The notes: generated by a model not told the origin, from the sequence alone. A DNA stretch of 43,038 nt from Fragilaria crotonensis (GCA_022925895.1 JAKSYS010000540.1:1-43038); one strand, 5' to 3'; counted from the stretch's first letter, positions 1-9,855 are shown. Made by a program: numbers and translations.

Positions 1-1054
1 GCGGGGAATGCCTAATGCACTAAAACTTAAGGAGCAAACTAAACACTAAACCAATCAGAATCCGCGGAGACGTCATCATTTCGAGTTTCGTCCTCAATGA
101 CTATTTGCACCCCTCTCTAAATAAAGCACTTCGATCGAGGCTTTGAAAAATTCGATCATGCATATTCGTATACATACATAATCTTAGACACATGTAGAGA
201 GGATCTTCATGTGCATTCGAGTTTTGAACTCACATTCATTTATGCAAATGCATGGGCATACGATATATACGATATACGTAATCTGTATGCACACCAAGGA
301 CTTGTATGCATACATTGTACCAGGTTGGCGTGTCTTCGTACAAATCGGCTCCTGAAATACTACGAAGACAAATCAACGATCGTCTGATACTGGATGTCTA
401 CGGGAGTTTGTCGTCGTGTGTACTACAGTAGCACGTGACATGTATTGATATGAAAAACAGTAAATCGATACGAATGCAACTACTTCAGTACGAGTAATGC
501 TACTACGACAGTACGCCATACAACATGTTTCCGTACGCCGGTGTTGTTGTCAGGTGAGACCCTTGGAAAAAATGCGATGAAAATCAATCAAAACAGCTTC
601 ACTCCCATGGTCACTACAACTGACAGACTACAATTGCTACATGAATAGAGGATACAGATTGGAAAGTTAAAAAAAGGGTCAACTACAAGAGAATGGACCC
701 TCAACTGTCAACAGTTGAGGGTCCATTGTCGCAAAATACAATTTAATTGTTTTGTGCTCATCCGGATGCGTACCAGTCTTTTCAAGACCGTTTCTACGTG
801 ATTCTACCTACTGTGGACTACGTAAGTTTAATAGTGCAGTACTATTTTCCTTATCTAATTTCAAAACTGGACGTTGAAAACGTAGCGTTGCGATGCCGGC
901 GTGCAATTTGAATATACATTTATATGCATGTATAAGATAACGATCACCTCAGATGACTATTTTTACCCCTCTCCCCCTATGACGTCTCCGCGGATTCTGA
1001 TTGGTTTAGGGCTTTAGTTTGCTCCTTAAGTTTTAGTGCATTAGGCATTCCCGC
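1..1054. mobile_element. Non-autonomous inverted-repeat DNA transposon (MITE-like)
   Basis: The first ~75 bases are the reverse complement of 979-1054: both ends share the GCATTAGGCATTCC block, the CTTAAGTTTTAGTGC block and the CCGCGGATTCTGATTGG block, with a few mismatches. The ~900 bp interior has no plausible ORF. The motif TGACTATTT..ACCCCTCT occurs near both ends in the same orientation (about 97-117 and 953-972). The left edge coincides with the window edge, so the target duplication cannot be checked. The family is not recognised. Confidence 0.8.
692..727. repeat. Perfect 17 bp inverted repeat with 2 nt loop
   Basis: Positions 692-708 and 711-727 are exact reverse complements separated only by CA. 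The stem core is GGACCCTCAACTGT. It lies near the middle of the inverted-repeat element and would form a cruciform in DNA or a tight RNA hairpin. The function is unknown. Confidence 0.9.
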
Positions 1055-1193
1055 GTCAAGCGTGGCGTACAAGTTCTTCGCTGTATCACATGCAACTTGA
1101 AAACATCAGCTCGTCGAGGTTGAGCGGAAGAATCACTTGTTCATCCAAACTCTGACAAACCGTTTTAAATCTCACTCATTCCTGTGTCTCATT

Positions 1194-2562
1194 ATGATGA
1201 GGATATTTCTTGTCATCACAACTGCAGCTCTGTTCACAACACTCACATGTGAGAGCTTAACGCCACAACAGTTGTTCATGTCTGCATCCACAACAACTAC
1301 AACAACGAGAAAAATGGCAACGCGAGGCCACCGCAACAAGCAAAAATCGGGTGTCGTCAATACCTTGTCTCCTCTCCTTGCCGCGAATGATGACGACAAT
1401 GACAACAAGAATACCGGCCAAACTCCCAAGAAACAACGGTGGTACACGTGTTGTTCCACACGAGAATTGATTCAAGCCGTTCATATCTTTGTTGAAAAGA
1501 CACATGTTGTAGCAGAATTGGGAGCACAATTGCGTGATGTATCCATATCCATTTCAAATCATTGTCATTCGGCCGTGCTGGTGGATGTGGAACGCAAATT
1601 TCCGACAGATGACAAGCATAGGACCAGTGCCATGCGACAACGACCACTACTAGAGATTGGTGATGACAATACCGACTCTGAAATGCTGCAACAGCAGCAA
1701 GAACAACAATTGTTGTTGCGAGAAGGGGTTGTTTTTTCTGAAATTCCGTCGCTCATGGATTGGCGAAAGGCCTTGTTTTTCCAGAATTTCCAAGCTGGTC
1801 CTTATGATGTCTTGGTCATTGATGTTTCAGCTATTGTTGGTAATGACTTGGAATGGACGGCATTCGCATTGATTCAGGAATTCATGGGACTCAATGAAGC
1901 TTTTGGTGGATCCTGTCACACTGTTTTGGTCAAGTCAGCAGGACTGAACAGACTCGCATCGTGTCTCGTCCATGGCCAAGTATGGATTGATCGGGGACCT
2001 AGTAGGAGTGCAGGTCCACATATTCTGGCGACAGTTGGTGTACAAGAGTATCGACGGACCATGGAACGAGCAGTCCAGCCTGGTGACGCTGTGCTAAGTT
2101 GGTTGCCATTTCGGAACGACGTCAGTGTGGCTGCATGAACAAGCTAACAGCGAGATGGGAGGCTATTGTATAGGTATCGATGTTGGTTCAAGCATCATTG
2201 AGCGAGCCAAGAATCTTCACCACGGCCTCTTCTTTCACGTGGGCGACGCCTGGAAAGCAGCAGAGTTACTACGGATACAGGAATCGTACCTCGAATCGCA
2301 CCCAGAATCCAATCGACGGCGGGGCTTCGACGTGGTATACGTGGATGTAGGTGGTCTCTCGGGCGAAGACGGAGTTCTTGAAGCGATTATGCTTCTCAAC
2401 GCTCTCGAACATGCGCTGGAACCACGATGTCTCGTCATCAAGAGCAAATGCATGCGACGGTTATCGTCGACGATGATCCCGTTCTGGCAAAGTCCAGAGC
2501 GCCGTGAGTACGATCGCAAACGAAAAGAAGAAAAACGAAAAACAACATGTATTGAGCCATGA
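1194..2562 (+). CDS. Class I SAM-dependent methyltransferase-like protein with signal peptide, reading frame broken
   Basis: Translation from the first ATG (1194) begins with a hydrophobic signal-like segment (MMRIFLVITTAALFTTLT), followed by a basic and glutamine-rich stretch. The reading frame runs to a stop at 2136-2138. Just before that, near 2093-2100, coherent coding passes to another frame, which runs to 2562. Across the break the text reads GDAVL, then VGCHFGTTSVWLHE. This is a Rossmann motif I, followed by GIDVGSS (acidic loop), FHVGDAW and FDVVYVDVGG. These fit a class I methyltransferase fold; the substrate is unknown. A one-base insertion or two-base loss inside motif I explains the break, and no intron fits there. 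It may be a sequencing error or a true pseudogene. The joined product would be about 455 aa. The gene converges on the ferredoxin gene with a 96 bp gap. Confidence 0.65.
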
Positions 2563-2658
2563 TGTTGAATGTTGATAAAAGCATAGAGAGATTTTAAATC
2601 AACACTAATGGAAAATCAGAGGTGGATCCAGATCGAAAGTAAATGCGAACCGTAATCT

Positions 2659-3120
2659 CTAGTGAGGAACTGGGACATGCCCATCAACATAAAAGTTCCT
2701 TGTTGCCTTGGGCATTTCCAGTTCGACCCCTTCCATTTCTTTAGTGACAGTAATCTGACAACCTAGTCGACTCGTCTCCGTCAATCCAAACGCCATGTCC
2801 AGCATATCTTCCTCATCTTCCGAGGGATCGTCAAGTTTACGATACAAGTCCATGGGCATAATTAGATGGCATGTGGAACAAGCGCAGACACCTTCGCACG
2901 CTCCCTTCAATTCAATATCGTTGCGATGAGCCGTTTGTAATAAGGTTTCTCCAACTATTGCCTCGACGGTCTTCTTTGTATTGTCAGGTTGCAAAAAGGT
3001 AATGTGAACTCTCGGTGCATCAGCCGTCACAGTAGGACCTCCGTGCCATCGAATGGTTACATTTGGACCAAGATTGCGCCTCGATATCAAAGAGGCTTTG
3101 CTTCTGATGATTCTCCACAT
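2659..3120 (-). CDS. YAH1: Mitochondrial [2Fe-2S] ferredoxin, adrenodoxin/Yah1 type
   Basis: A complete 153-aa single-exon gene starting at an ATG at 3120. Cluster ligands are visible as C75-x5-C81-x2-C84 and C121 (ACEGVCACSTC and LGCQITV). The C-terminal signature ATRNFYVDGHVPVPH is typical of adrenodoxin/Yah1 ferredoxins. The arginine-rich N-terminus (MWRIIRSKASLISRR) looks like a mitochondrial presequence. In this family the protein passes electrons from ferredoxin reductase to iron-sulfur cluster assembly on the Isu scaffold, and sometimes to heme A or steroid-type reactions. An extra cysteine (C79) lies inside the binding loop, where many homologues have a non-cysteine residue. It diverges from HSBP1, so the two probably share the 580 bp upstream region. 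Confidence 0.93.
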   Translation of the reverse strand: MWRIIRSKASLISRRNLGPNVTIRWHGGPTVTADAPRVHITFLQPDNTKKTVEAIVGETLLQTAHRNDIELKGACEGVCACSTCHLIMPMDLYRKLDDPSEDEEDMLDMAFGLTETSRLGCQITVTKEMEGVELEMPKATRNFYVDGHVPVPH

Positions 3121-3700
3121 TGTAGTTGTTTCACTTGATAGTATTTGAAGGCTGAATGTTAATCAACAATCACTTGCAAGGTACAATGAGAGCAAGTACT
3201 TGTACTTCGAAGTTTTATCGACAAAATGAGAAAACCATTTCGAGCACGATCTGTGCGCTGTACGATACATAAAAGCGCACGTGCGAGGTGAGAAATGCGA
3301 GCTGTGGAAGGGGAACAATAAATGACGTCAGCAGTGGCAGCGCTCTTACAAATTTGTTTCCGAAAAAAAGAGCTCGTCATCTGCGCGCCATTTCACCGTT
3401 CAAATTCGTGATCGACGGAGATGAAGTTCCCACGATATCCTACTCCGCTACTTCGACGATCAACGGTTCCCTTTCGACAAAAATTCGGACTTTATTTGAA
3501 AACACTTTGAAACGTTGACACCATCCTATATCTTACAACACAATCGTACTACTTGTGCTCATACCGCTACTGCAGTTCTGGAGTTCATCATACCCCACCT
3601 GCGAACAATTAGCAGTTAACAGTGCTTCACAGTCGTCAAGAGAATCAAACGTCTTGATCACGGTTGCATCGATCCGGATTCAATTTCAACAACGACAACA
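3121..3700. promoter_or_regulatory. Divergent promoter region between ferredoxin and HSBP1
   Basis: This 580 bp stretch separates two head-to-head start codons (3120 minus, 3701 plus). It contains a perfect TGACGTCA palindrome at 3323-3330, the core of the cAMP-response / bZIP site class known from CO2- and light-responsive diatom promoters. It also holds a GTAC-containing stretch around 3194-3206. Short ORFs here show no family features. The regulatory role is inferred. Confidence 0.5.
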
Positions 3701-4049
3701 ATGGCATCGAAACCCTCCAAAGCCGCTCCTAACGCAGAATCACAAGAACTGTCGCTCTTGGTGCAGGACATGGTGGATCAAATGGTATGTTCAACACGTT
3801 GTCGTCACTCCCATGTCCGTCGCAACTCATCATTGCTTATTGTGACACATTGTCTTGTTGAAGAATACAAAGTTTACACGAATCGGTGAATCCATCATGG
3901 GGCGCATGAATGAAATGAATGCCCGCATGGATGAGCTGGAACTCAGTATTGTTGATCTCATGAATCAAGCGGGGTTGGAACCTGCAAGCAGTTCTGCTCT
4001 CTCGCCCAATTCAGCTGGCAGTGCCGAATCTAAAATGGGGCACATTTGA
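3701..4049 (+). CDS. HSBP1: Heat shock factor-binding protein 1 (HSBP1), two exons
   Basis: The gene is join(3701..3784, 3864..4049), encoding 89 aa. The 79 nt intron starts GTATGT at 3785 and ends AAG at 3863. Splicing joins DQM to NTKFTRIGESI and restores the HSBP1 heptad pattern: LSLLVQDMVDQM, then IMGRMNEMNARMDELE and IVDLMNQAG. This matches the small trimeric coiled-coil HSBP1 family in length and order. HSBP1 binds the trimerisation heptads of heat shock factor and damps its activity; diatoms have many HSFs, so a partner is likely. The C-terminus is Ser/Ala-rich and unconserved. It is easily missed because neither exon alone gives the full protein. Confidence 0.92.
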
Positions 4050-4777
4050 AAGAAAGGCTCCAAAACATGTCGGGGAGATTCCAAGTATGTTTTGCAATGG
4101 AACGAACGTGGGGATACCAGTGTCCAACGCAAGATGAGTTGCGAATTTGTTCCGATCTTGTACGTTGAGTTATGATTTAACGAATTCGCTCCCAGAATTG
4201 CTGTCAGGATTTCATTCACTCAGAATAACATAGAATTTCTGATTTTAGTGCTGAGTCTCTTCCAACCCTGAAATGAGCGCCAAAACGCCTTCTTCTAGAT
4301 AGCGATTGGAGAGCCCTTTGCCATCTGATTCGATGTGGCGACCAGCAGGTGTGATATTCTCGAATACTTGGACACGTGGGCAGAAAGCTTAGGACAATCA
4401 CGCTTGTCCATGGCCATGAACCAGCACCTCTAGAGACTCGGAGTACTCCGGAAAGGCAGTAGTGTTCATGTCACGGGCAACTCTACTCTTATCTCCTCTG
4501 CTCGGAACATGGGTCCAATGCACCACTCGTATGCGTAGTTGAGTTTCCAGCTTCCCGGGATTTGTACTGTACCATGTAGGCCGTGGTCGAGTACAATACT
4601 TCGGTACAAGAGTACAAGTACGGTGAAGCTCAATACTCGCAGGCCCGCAAGCTCTGCTCCTGTTCAACGTTCAACGTACACAGTACGGGGTAGAAGTACA
4701 GTACTCCAGTATTCAATTCTACCGGTAGTAGCAAAGCACAACGCTGCTTTTTAGCATAAAACATTGTGATCTGCACC
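4050..4777. other. Intergenic region with GTAC-rich island upstream of SHQ1
   Basis: No gene was recognised. The first part is presumably the HSBP1 3' UTR. From about 4562 to 4705 the tetranucleotide GTAC occurs roughly ten times, mostly as AGTAC or GTACA. Similar islands occur in other intergenic stretches of this window. The SHQ1 promoter must lie here. Confidence 0.5.
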
Positions 4778-6364
4778 ATGCCCATCACTCCCCAATTCCA
4801 CCTTTCCCAGACGCCATCGCATGTGTCAATAGAAATTCGGGTGCCTCATGTTCGTGTCTCCGTTGATTCGGTTGAAGTCCTTGTGGAGGGCGACACGCTT
4901 CATTTCTCCTCTCCTCCGTACCTTCTGATCCTCACGTTTCCAGGTCAGTTTGCCGAGACCGATTCCAGTGAGAGTGCCAAGTATGATCCTTCCCGCGAAG
5001 GCGGCATGATTTTCATGGATTTGAAGAAACAGGAACCTGAACTTTGGCCTGATTTGGATCTTTTGGGTAACCTCATGCGACCGAAAGGGCCACCTTCGTT
5101 CGGGACACCCATGCGAGCTCAAATCGTATCGGAAGAACAGTTTGAAGGTGTAGTCGATGATGCCGACGAGGAAGCCTTGCCACCTAACGTTCTTGACGAA
5201 GATAGGCCGCATTACGGATTCTTAAATCAAATGGTGGGAATCTTTACTGATTTGGTTCGCGACGGCTTGGCGGCCGAAATGTTGCAGCTTCCAAATCCTG
5301 ATGAAACTGATGCTGAGGAACGACGAACATTGAGACTGGAGACAGAAAACAAAGCCTTTGATGCCGATCGATATCTGGGTGACGTTGATATTGAAGAGGA
5401 CTATATTTATGAAAGCGCCATGGCGATGAAACCTCACTGGGCGCATTCCGTCGAGTCGTTGATAAATGAGCTTTCAACCATTTCCATGTCAGACCAGCAG
5501 CCGGATTACTTTTCGCAGGAAGAACAGTCCACATTGGCCTCGATTGCGTATCCTATCCTGCCAGCAACGATTGATGATCAACAGGAGCGATCTTTGCTGT
5601 TGGGGTTGCTGGACCTATTATTCGCGTACGTGTATGATCATTTGGTGACGGACGGTGATCCAGGCATTGAATCATCTTGGACTGTGTGTACCCTCAGTTG
5701 TACACTGAGCTGGCTCGAGTCATTCGGCTCGGCTGACAGCGTGAGAGATGTGATTCGATTTTCGTCACGGCGGTCTTTGATTTATCCCTACATTCGGAAT
5801 TATGAATTTACGAAGTACTGCTGGGATCAGGTTGCTGTCATTGTCAAGAACGGTCGACGGTGCCTTATTCGATGCATTCTTCAAATGCGTGCGATTCTTG
5901 ATAAAAGTGAATTTCACTACCTGGGAAACAGACTCTATCTTGACCCGTATCTATTGTGGATTCAAAGCCGGCTCAGCGATACGAAACTAAAGGCCTTTAG
6001 CAAGGAGTTGCTTGGGATTCGAACGAAAACGTGCTGGATCGAAAAAGACGCGTTGGAGCTCAACCTTGTGCATTTAGAACAGCTTTTAAACGAGGAATCG
6101 ATAATCTCAGACGATGACGACAGTGACAGCGACGATGATGACACTGATGGTGAAACGGACGAAAGCGATTGCGTTCGTGAAGAAGCGGACGAGGGAAAGG
6201 GCGAAAAAGCTGATGCTGAGGGTTTGATTGTTTCATCAGCTTTATTAGACTCGGAGATTGGAAGCCTTGGCATGCTGAAGATTGACGACGAAGGGATCAC
6301 TTCGGCCCCACAGATACCCCAAACGCCGTCTGCGGTTGGTAAGTCGTTGATTCAAGAACTTTAG
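4778..6364 (+). CDS. SHQ1: SHQ1, H/ACA snoRNP assembly chaperone
   Basis: A single-exon gene of 528 aa. The start is the ATG at 4778 (MPITPQFHLSQ), which aligns with the SHQ1 N-terminus. Residues 1 to ~75 form the CS (p23-like) domain (VPHVRVSVDSVEVLVEGDTL, LLILTFPGQF). The Shq1 domain follows, with the landmarks YGFLNQMVGIF, FDADRYLGDVDIEEDYIYE and PYLLWIQSRLSDTKL. SHQ1 binds the pseudouridine synthase Cbf5/dyskerin as an RNA-mimic placeholder before it is assembled into H/ACA particles for rRNA pseudouridylation and telomerase RNA biogenesis. A strongly acidic Asp/Ser tract (~444-465) and a Glu-rich tail follow the domain; such tails are common but poorly conserved. No frame breaks were seen, unlike some neighbours. 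Confidence 0.93.
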   Translation: MPITPQFHLSQTPSHVSIEIRVPHVRVSVDSVEVLVEGDTLHFSSPPYLLILTFPGQFAETDSSESAKYDPSREGGMIFMDLKKQEPELWPDLDLLGNLMRPKGPPSFGTPMRAQIVSEEQFEGVVDDADEEALPPNVLDEDRPHYGFLNQMVGIFTDLVRDGLAAEMLQLPNPDETDAEERRTLRLETENKAFDADRYLGDVDIEEDYIYESAMAMKPHWAHSVESLINELSTISMSDQQPDYFSQEEQSTLASIAYPILPATIDDQQERSLLLGLLDLLFAYVYDHLVTDGDPGIESSWTVCTLSCTLSWLESFGSADSVRDVIRFSSRRSLIYPYIRNYEFTKYCWDQVAVIVKNGRRCLIRCILQMRAILDKSEFHYLGNRLYLDPYLLWIQSRLSDTKLKAFSKELLGIRTKTCWIEKDALELNLVHLEQLLNEESIISDDDDSDSDDDDTDGETDESDCVREEADEGKGEKADAEGLIVSSALLDSEIGSLGMLKIDDEGITSAPQIPQTPSAVGKSLIQEL

Positions 6365-6981
6365 GTTGCTTGATGGTGTGACATGCGCACTCAAGGATGC
6401 ATTGGCTTGGCAGGCTGGGCGCGGACGGGGGTGATTTGGTAGTTCTGGTCTTTCATGGGGCGCGTCCAGCTCAATCTTGGAGAGGGTTATTTGGTGGTTG
6501 TTTGGGTGGCCGAATCCTAGGGTTCTAGGTTGACGAAGTCTCATGAAATTGTAATCTCGTCGATTCTACCTCGACGGAGCAATCTTAGTATGAGTATTGT
6601 TAAGATATCCAAGAACCCGAACCGGATCAAATCGATGCATTAAGTCAAAGGACCAACTGAGTCGACCGAAATGTGAAGTTCATCAATGTTATGGCACTGA
6701 CTATTCGAAATCTAGTTGTTGTGGCGTCTGGATAACGGTGTGCTACTCTAGTTAGGTGGTAGTAGTATGTTACAGGTGCTTTGAACCTGCAATCGCTGAT
6801 CTCTAATGCGACATGATGACAGAAACAGAGTTGATAGACTCTCGGCGTCAGTTCGAGAGGAAAGCTGATACTTTGTAAGAAGCTACAGCATGGTTCGAGG
6901 ACGACAGGGTTTGACAAGAGTGCTGCTCGCGGTCTCAGAACACGCTGAGGCGCACGCTTATGATACTACACCCAGCCTCTC
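6365..6981. other. Intergenic region, no gene seen
   Basis: This lies downstream of SHQ1 and before the first inverted-repeat element. Short ORFs here lack recognisable domains or start context. It includes the SHQ1 3' UTR. Nothing else was recognised. Confidence 0.5.
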
Positions 6982-6993
6982 TAACCCCAAACA

Positions 6994-7020
6994 TTTTTGT
7001 CCTACCGGGTAGGACAAAAA
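6994..7020. repeat. Perfect 13 bp palindrome at left end of element
   Basis: TTTTTGTCCTACC and GGTAGGACAAAAA flank a single G. This makes the left terminus a hairpin that the right terminus lacks in the same form, so the two element ends are asymmetric. Confidence 0.9.
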
Positions 7021-7442
7021 AAAATAATTTATCCGAATCGCCGAACCCATTTTGTCCTTTGGCGGATTTAGCAATAGGACAAAAAGTAACCTTAAAATCA
7101 CGGGTTAATGAAATTTAACACGGCGAGTGCCGTGTTAATGTCGATAACAACCCCGTAATCTTGTTGGCTTACTCGCTGTATGTCACGGATCGGGCTGTAT
7201 GACTTACTGTACGTTGGCATTGTTGTTGCCTACAGCTCTGCGTACTCAGATTTAACGTCAGAGCATGAGATCGAACGTTACGTCAATTGCATAATCCACA
7301 TGGTCTCGGCGGCAAGTTTTAGCGATAACAAGACCCAAAAGCAAAACACGACTTGTTTTTTACGAACACACCCGGAGATGATCAACAACTAACCCGGAAA
7401 TTGTCAAGATTTGGCGTGATTTGGCGTTGTTTGGCGTTGACC

Positions 7443-7830
7443 ATGACAAAAGTGCCTATTGTGCAGTCACTTGATGCCGGACAGCAAGAAGGTGATTGCA
7501 AGACCCAAAAGGTGGACAAGACAGAGCCTTTTGATGTGATTGAAAGGGTTCTTGTCGGTGTTTTTGGGGACAGGGGACATGATCATTGTGAAGATGATGT
7601 TTAACACGGCAATTTAACACGTGAAAATCTAAAAATTGACAAAAGTGCCGATTGTGCAGCCATTAGATGCCAGACCACAAAAAAGTGATCACAATACCCT
7701 CAAGATGGGCATGACAGAGCTTTTTGTTGTGATAGAAAGTAGTGTTGTCGGTAAATTCAGAGATAGCAGTCATGATCATTGTGAAGATGAGATTTAACAC
7801 GGGATTTCACCACGTAAAAATCCGAAGATT
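7443..7830. repeat. Diverged tandem duplication, ~193 bp unit
   Basis: Units 7443-7636 and 7637-7830 share GACAAAAGTGCC.ATTGTGCAG, GACAGAGC.TTTT, TTCTTGTCGGT-like, and CATGATCATTGTGAAGATGA followed by TTTAACACGG. They have many substitutions, so the duplication is old. It lies inside the inverted-repeat element. Confidence 0.8.
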
Positions 7831-8207
7831 GATTTTTGTACGGTGAATTTTTGGATAATTTGTCCTTTCCAGAGCGATTCATTTAGGACAAAAAGTTTTG
7901 CGACGACCACAAAATTGGTCTTTCTTTGCATCAATGTATCTCCACCATTTTTAGGACAAAATAGGAAAGCAGCACTGATTTGGAAAGGTCATGAAGTCAG
8001 GAACAGGATGTACGACTACGATTTTAGTGGTATTGGAAATCTGGAGATAGCGAGGATCGCCAAAAATTGTCCTTTTTTTTTTGTCCTACACTTTTCAATG
8101 TTTGGGGCTAAGCACTTTACCATTACCATGTATCTTGTATCATACCAGGTACCAGGTACCAGTACAAGTAGCGTACACAGTACGAGTAGATGCAATTATC
8201 CGAATAA

Positions 8208-8936
8208 CTAAAAGCACAAATCATATTTTTCAACGGACGATTACACAAATCTCGTACGTTCCATAACGGTAGCGCGCCAAAAATGTGCGACCCATTTGTT
8301 ATTTATCTGGTTATAGGCCCCACAAAATCCTAGCACAAATCCACAAATTTGTTTGACCACCATTTGCCCTCGAATAAATTTTGTGCACACACAAATCACA
8401 TTTCACAAAATCTACATCCATTTTCTACAGCTGAAACATACCAGCGATGACTTTAAATCCGAATTCTCGCCTTCAACGTCCCGTTCAATTCTCCTGCTTA
8501 CATTGCACTTAAGTCTTCGCCACGCACTCTCTGAGGGCAGTTGTAGACATGGTGAGGTATACATAACGTTGTCGGATGCGACGTTGGTACTCCGAAAAGC
8601 TGGTTGTAAAAGGTTTTCCGATACCTGGAGTGACATCTCCGTTGAGAATTCAACTGCCGTTTGCGCTTCTGGACATGTGTGTACATTAAGTACAACAACA
8701 TGAAGTCCGAAGAGACCATCCTGGCAATTTAGACTTTGAAGGAAATGGATTGGACGGAATGCTTCCAACACCACTACACAAATCACATTAAATGTGATTT
8801 GTGCTTTTAAGAACGACGTCAAATATACGACACAAATCTACGTTTTGTGTTAACAAAACACAAAAAAGACGTTAAGAACACATGGTCTTCACACATGGAA
8901 AATGTGTCGCATAAAAAATGTGATTTGTGCTTTTAG
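8208..8936. mobile_element. MITE-like element with CTAAAAGCACAAATCA inverted ends
   Basis: The left end, 8208-8230, and the reverse complement of 8913-8936 match over about 23 bases with one or two mismatches (CTAAAAGCACAAATCA then an A/T tract). Both ends contain TA, which is compatible with a TA target duplication around AAAGCACAAATC. A third inverted copy of the TIR core lies at about 8790-8816. The interior has ORF fragments with no recognisable domain. It ends 12 bp before the retrotransposon. Confidence 0.75.
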
Positions 8937-8948
8937 GATCGCTCCACT

Positions 8949-9184
8949 CGACGCGGACTTCGTGACCTCCCGTAGCGTCGAAACTAGTCTGCCACTGCTC
9001 TCGTTCGGTTGTTGACAAATTGTTTGTTTGCCCTTTGCCATCCCCTCTCAATCTTGGCTAGTCCTACTGGACTGTGGGTATGGTAGACTTGTCTTTGGCG
9101 TAACCGTGACTTTCGTCGCGGCGTTTTTTAGTGTTGCTCCATTCCAGCTCCCCGGTGCGTTGGATTTTCGGTCTTTCGTCCCCA
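8949..9184. repeat. Split direct repeat B2 (element right end)
   Basis: This 236 bp stretch is nearly identical to 9553-9787, starting CGACGCGGACTTCGTGACC and ending GGTCTTTCGTCCCCA. The only difference noticed is TTTTCGG here versus TTTTGG in the other copy. A 13 bp G-rich spacer (9185-9197) separates it from A2. Confidence 0.92.
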
Positions 9185-9197
9185 GGGGTGGGTGGGC

Positions 9198-9552
9198 GGT
9201 ATTTTAAGATTACTGTAGTAGTAGTAGCAGCGATAACAAGGTCTCAATCTTACCAGATGGTGAGATGTGAGAGGCCTTTATATTTTCGGTACAGGACCGA
9301 GTTCACGATTTTGGTAAGTTATTCTTCCCAGCTTTGGTGGCCTTTGGGTGGAGGTGCTTCGCCCTCTGCATCGTATTAGGGTATTAGCTCCACCATCTGG
9401 GCATTTGCGGTCCGTTGCTGCACTGTACCCGTTTGCCGTACTGGGTTGTTTATTACTTGCGCTCTGTCGTGATGAAGGGATTCCGTGGGTTGCACCCGTA
9501 GTGTTGGTCCTGTACCGTTGTCATCGTACTGGCGCTGCTTCAGACCTAGTAA
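9198..9552. repeat. Split direct repeat A2
   Basis: This 355 bp stretch is nearly identical to 16036-16366, starting GGTATTTTAAGATTACTGTA and ending CTTCAGACCTAGTAA. It contains 24 bases at 9268-9291 that are absent from the other copy. It is directly joined to B1 at 9552/9553. Confidence 0.92.
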
Positions 9553-9787
9553 CGACGCGGACTTCGTGACCTCCCGTAGCGTCGAAACTAGTCTGCCACT
9601 GCTCTCGTTCGGTTGTTGACAAATTGTTTGTTTGCCCTTTGCCATCCCCTCTCAATCTTGGCTAGTCCTACTGGACTGTGGGTATGGTAGACTTGTCTTT
9701 GGCGTAACCGTGACTTTCGTCGCGGCGTTTTTTAGTGTTGCTCCATTCCAGCTCCCCGGTGCGTTGGATTTTGGTCTTTCGTCCCCA
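9553..9787. repeat. Split direct repeat B1
   Basis: This 235 bp near-identical copy of 8949-9184 lies between the recombinase ORF (stop at 9856) and A2, as expected for the B1A2B2 block. Confidence 0.92.
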
Positions 9788-9855
9788 TCCTAATCACCAT
9801 TGAATTTCCTTCCTCTCATTCGTTTCCCCTCCCTTATTCCTTTGCTTCCCTGTTC

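Larger units (their letters stand above)
6982..8110. mobile_element. TA-flanked inverted-repeat element with AGGACAAAA subterminal repeats
   Basis: The left end (TAACCCCAAACATT) and right end (reverse complement TAGCCCCAAACATT) are inverted, each followed by a GTAGGACAAAAAAAAA tract. Both junctions show TA, so a TA target duplication (Tc1/mariner-like) is possible. AGGACAAAA or its complement recurs at about 7011, 7048, 7075, 7860, 7886, 7952 and 8068-8088. This looks like clustered subterminal transposase-binding sites. No transposase is encoded, so it would be non-autonomous. The middle carries a tandem duplication. Confidence 0.7.
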
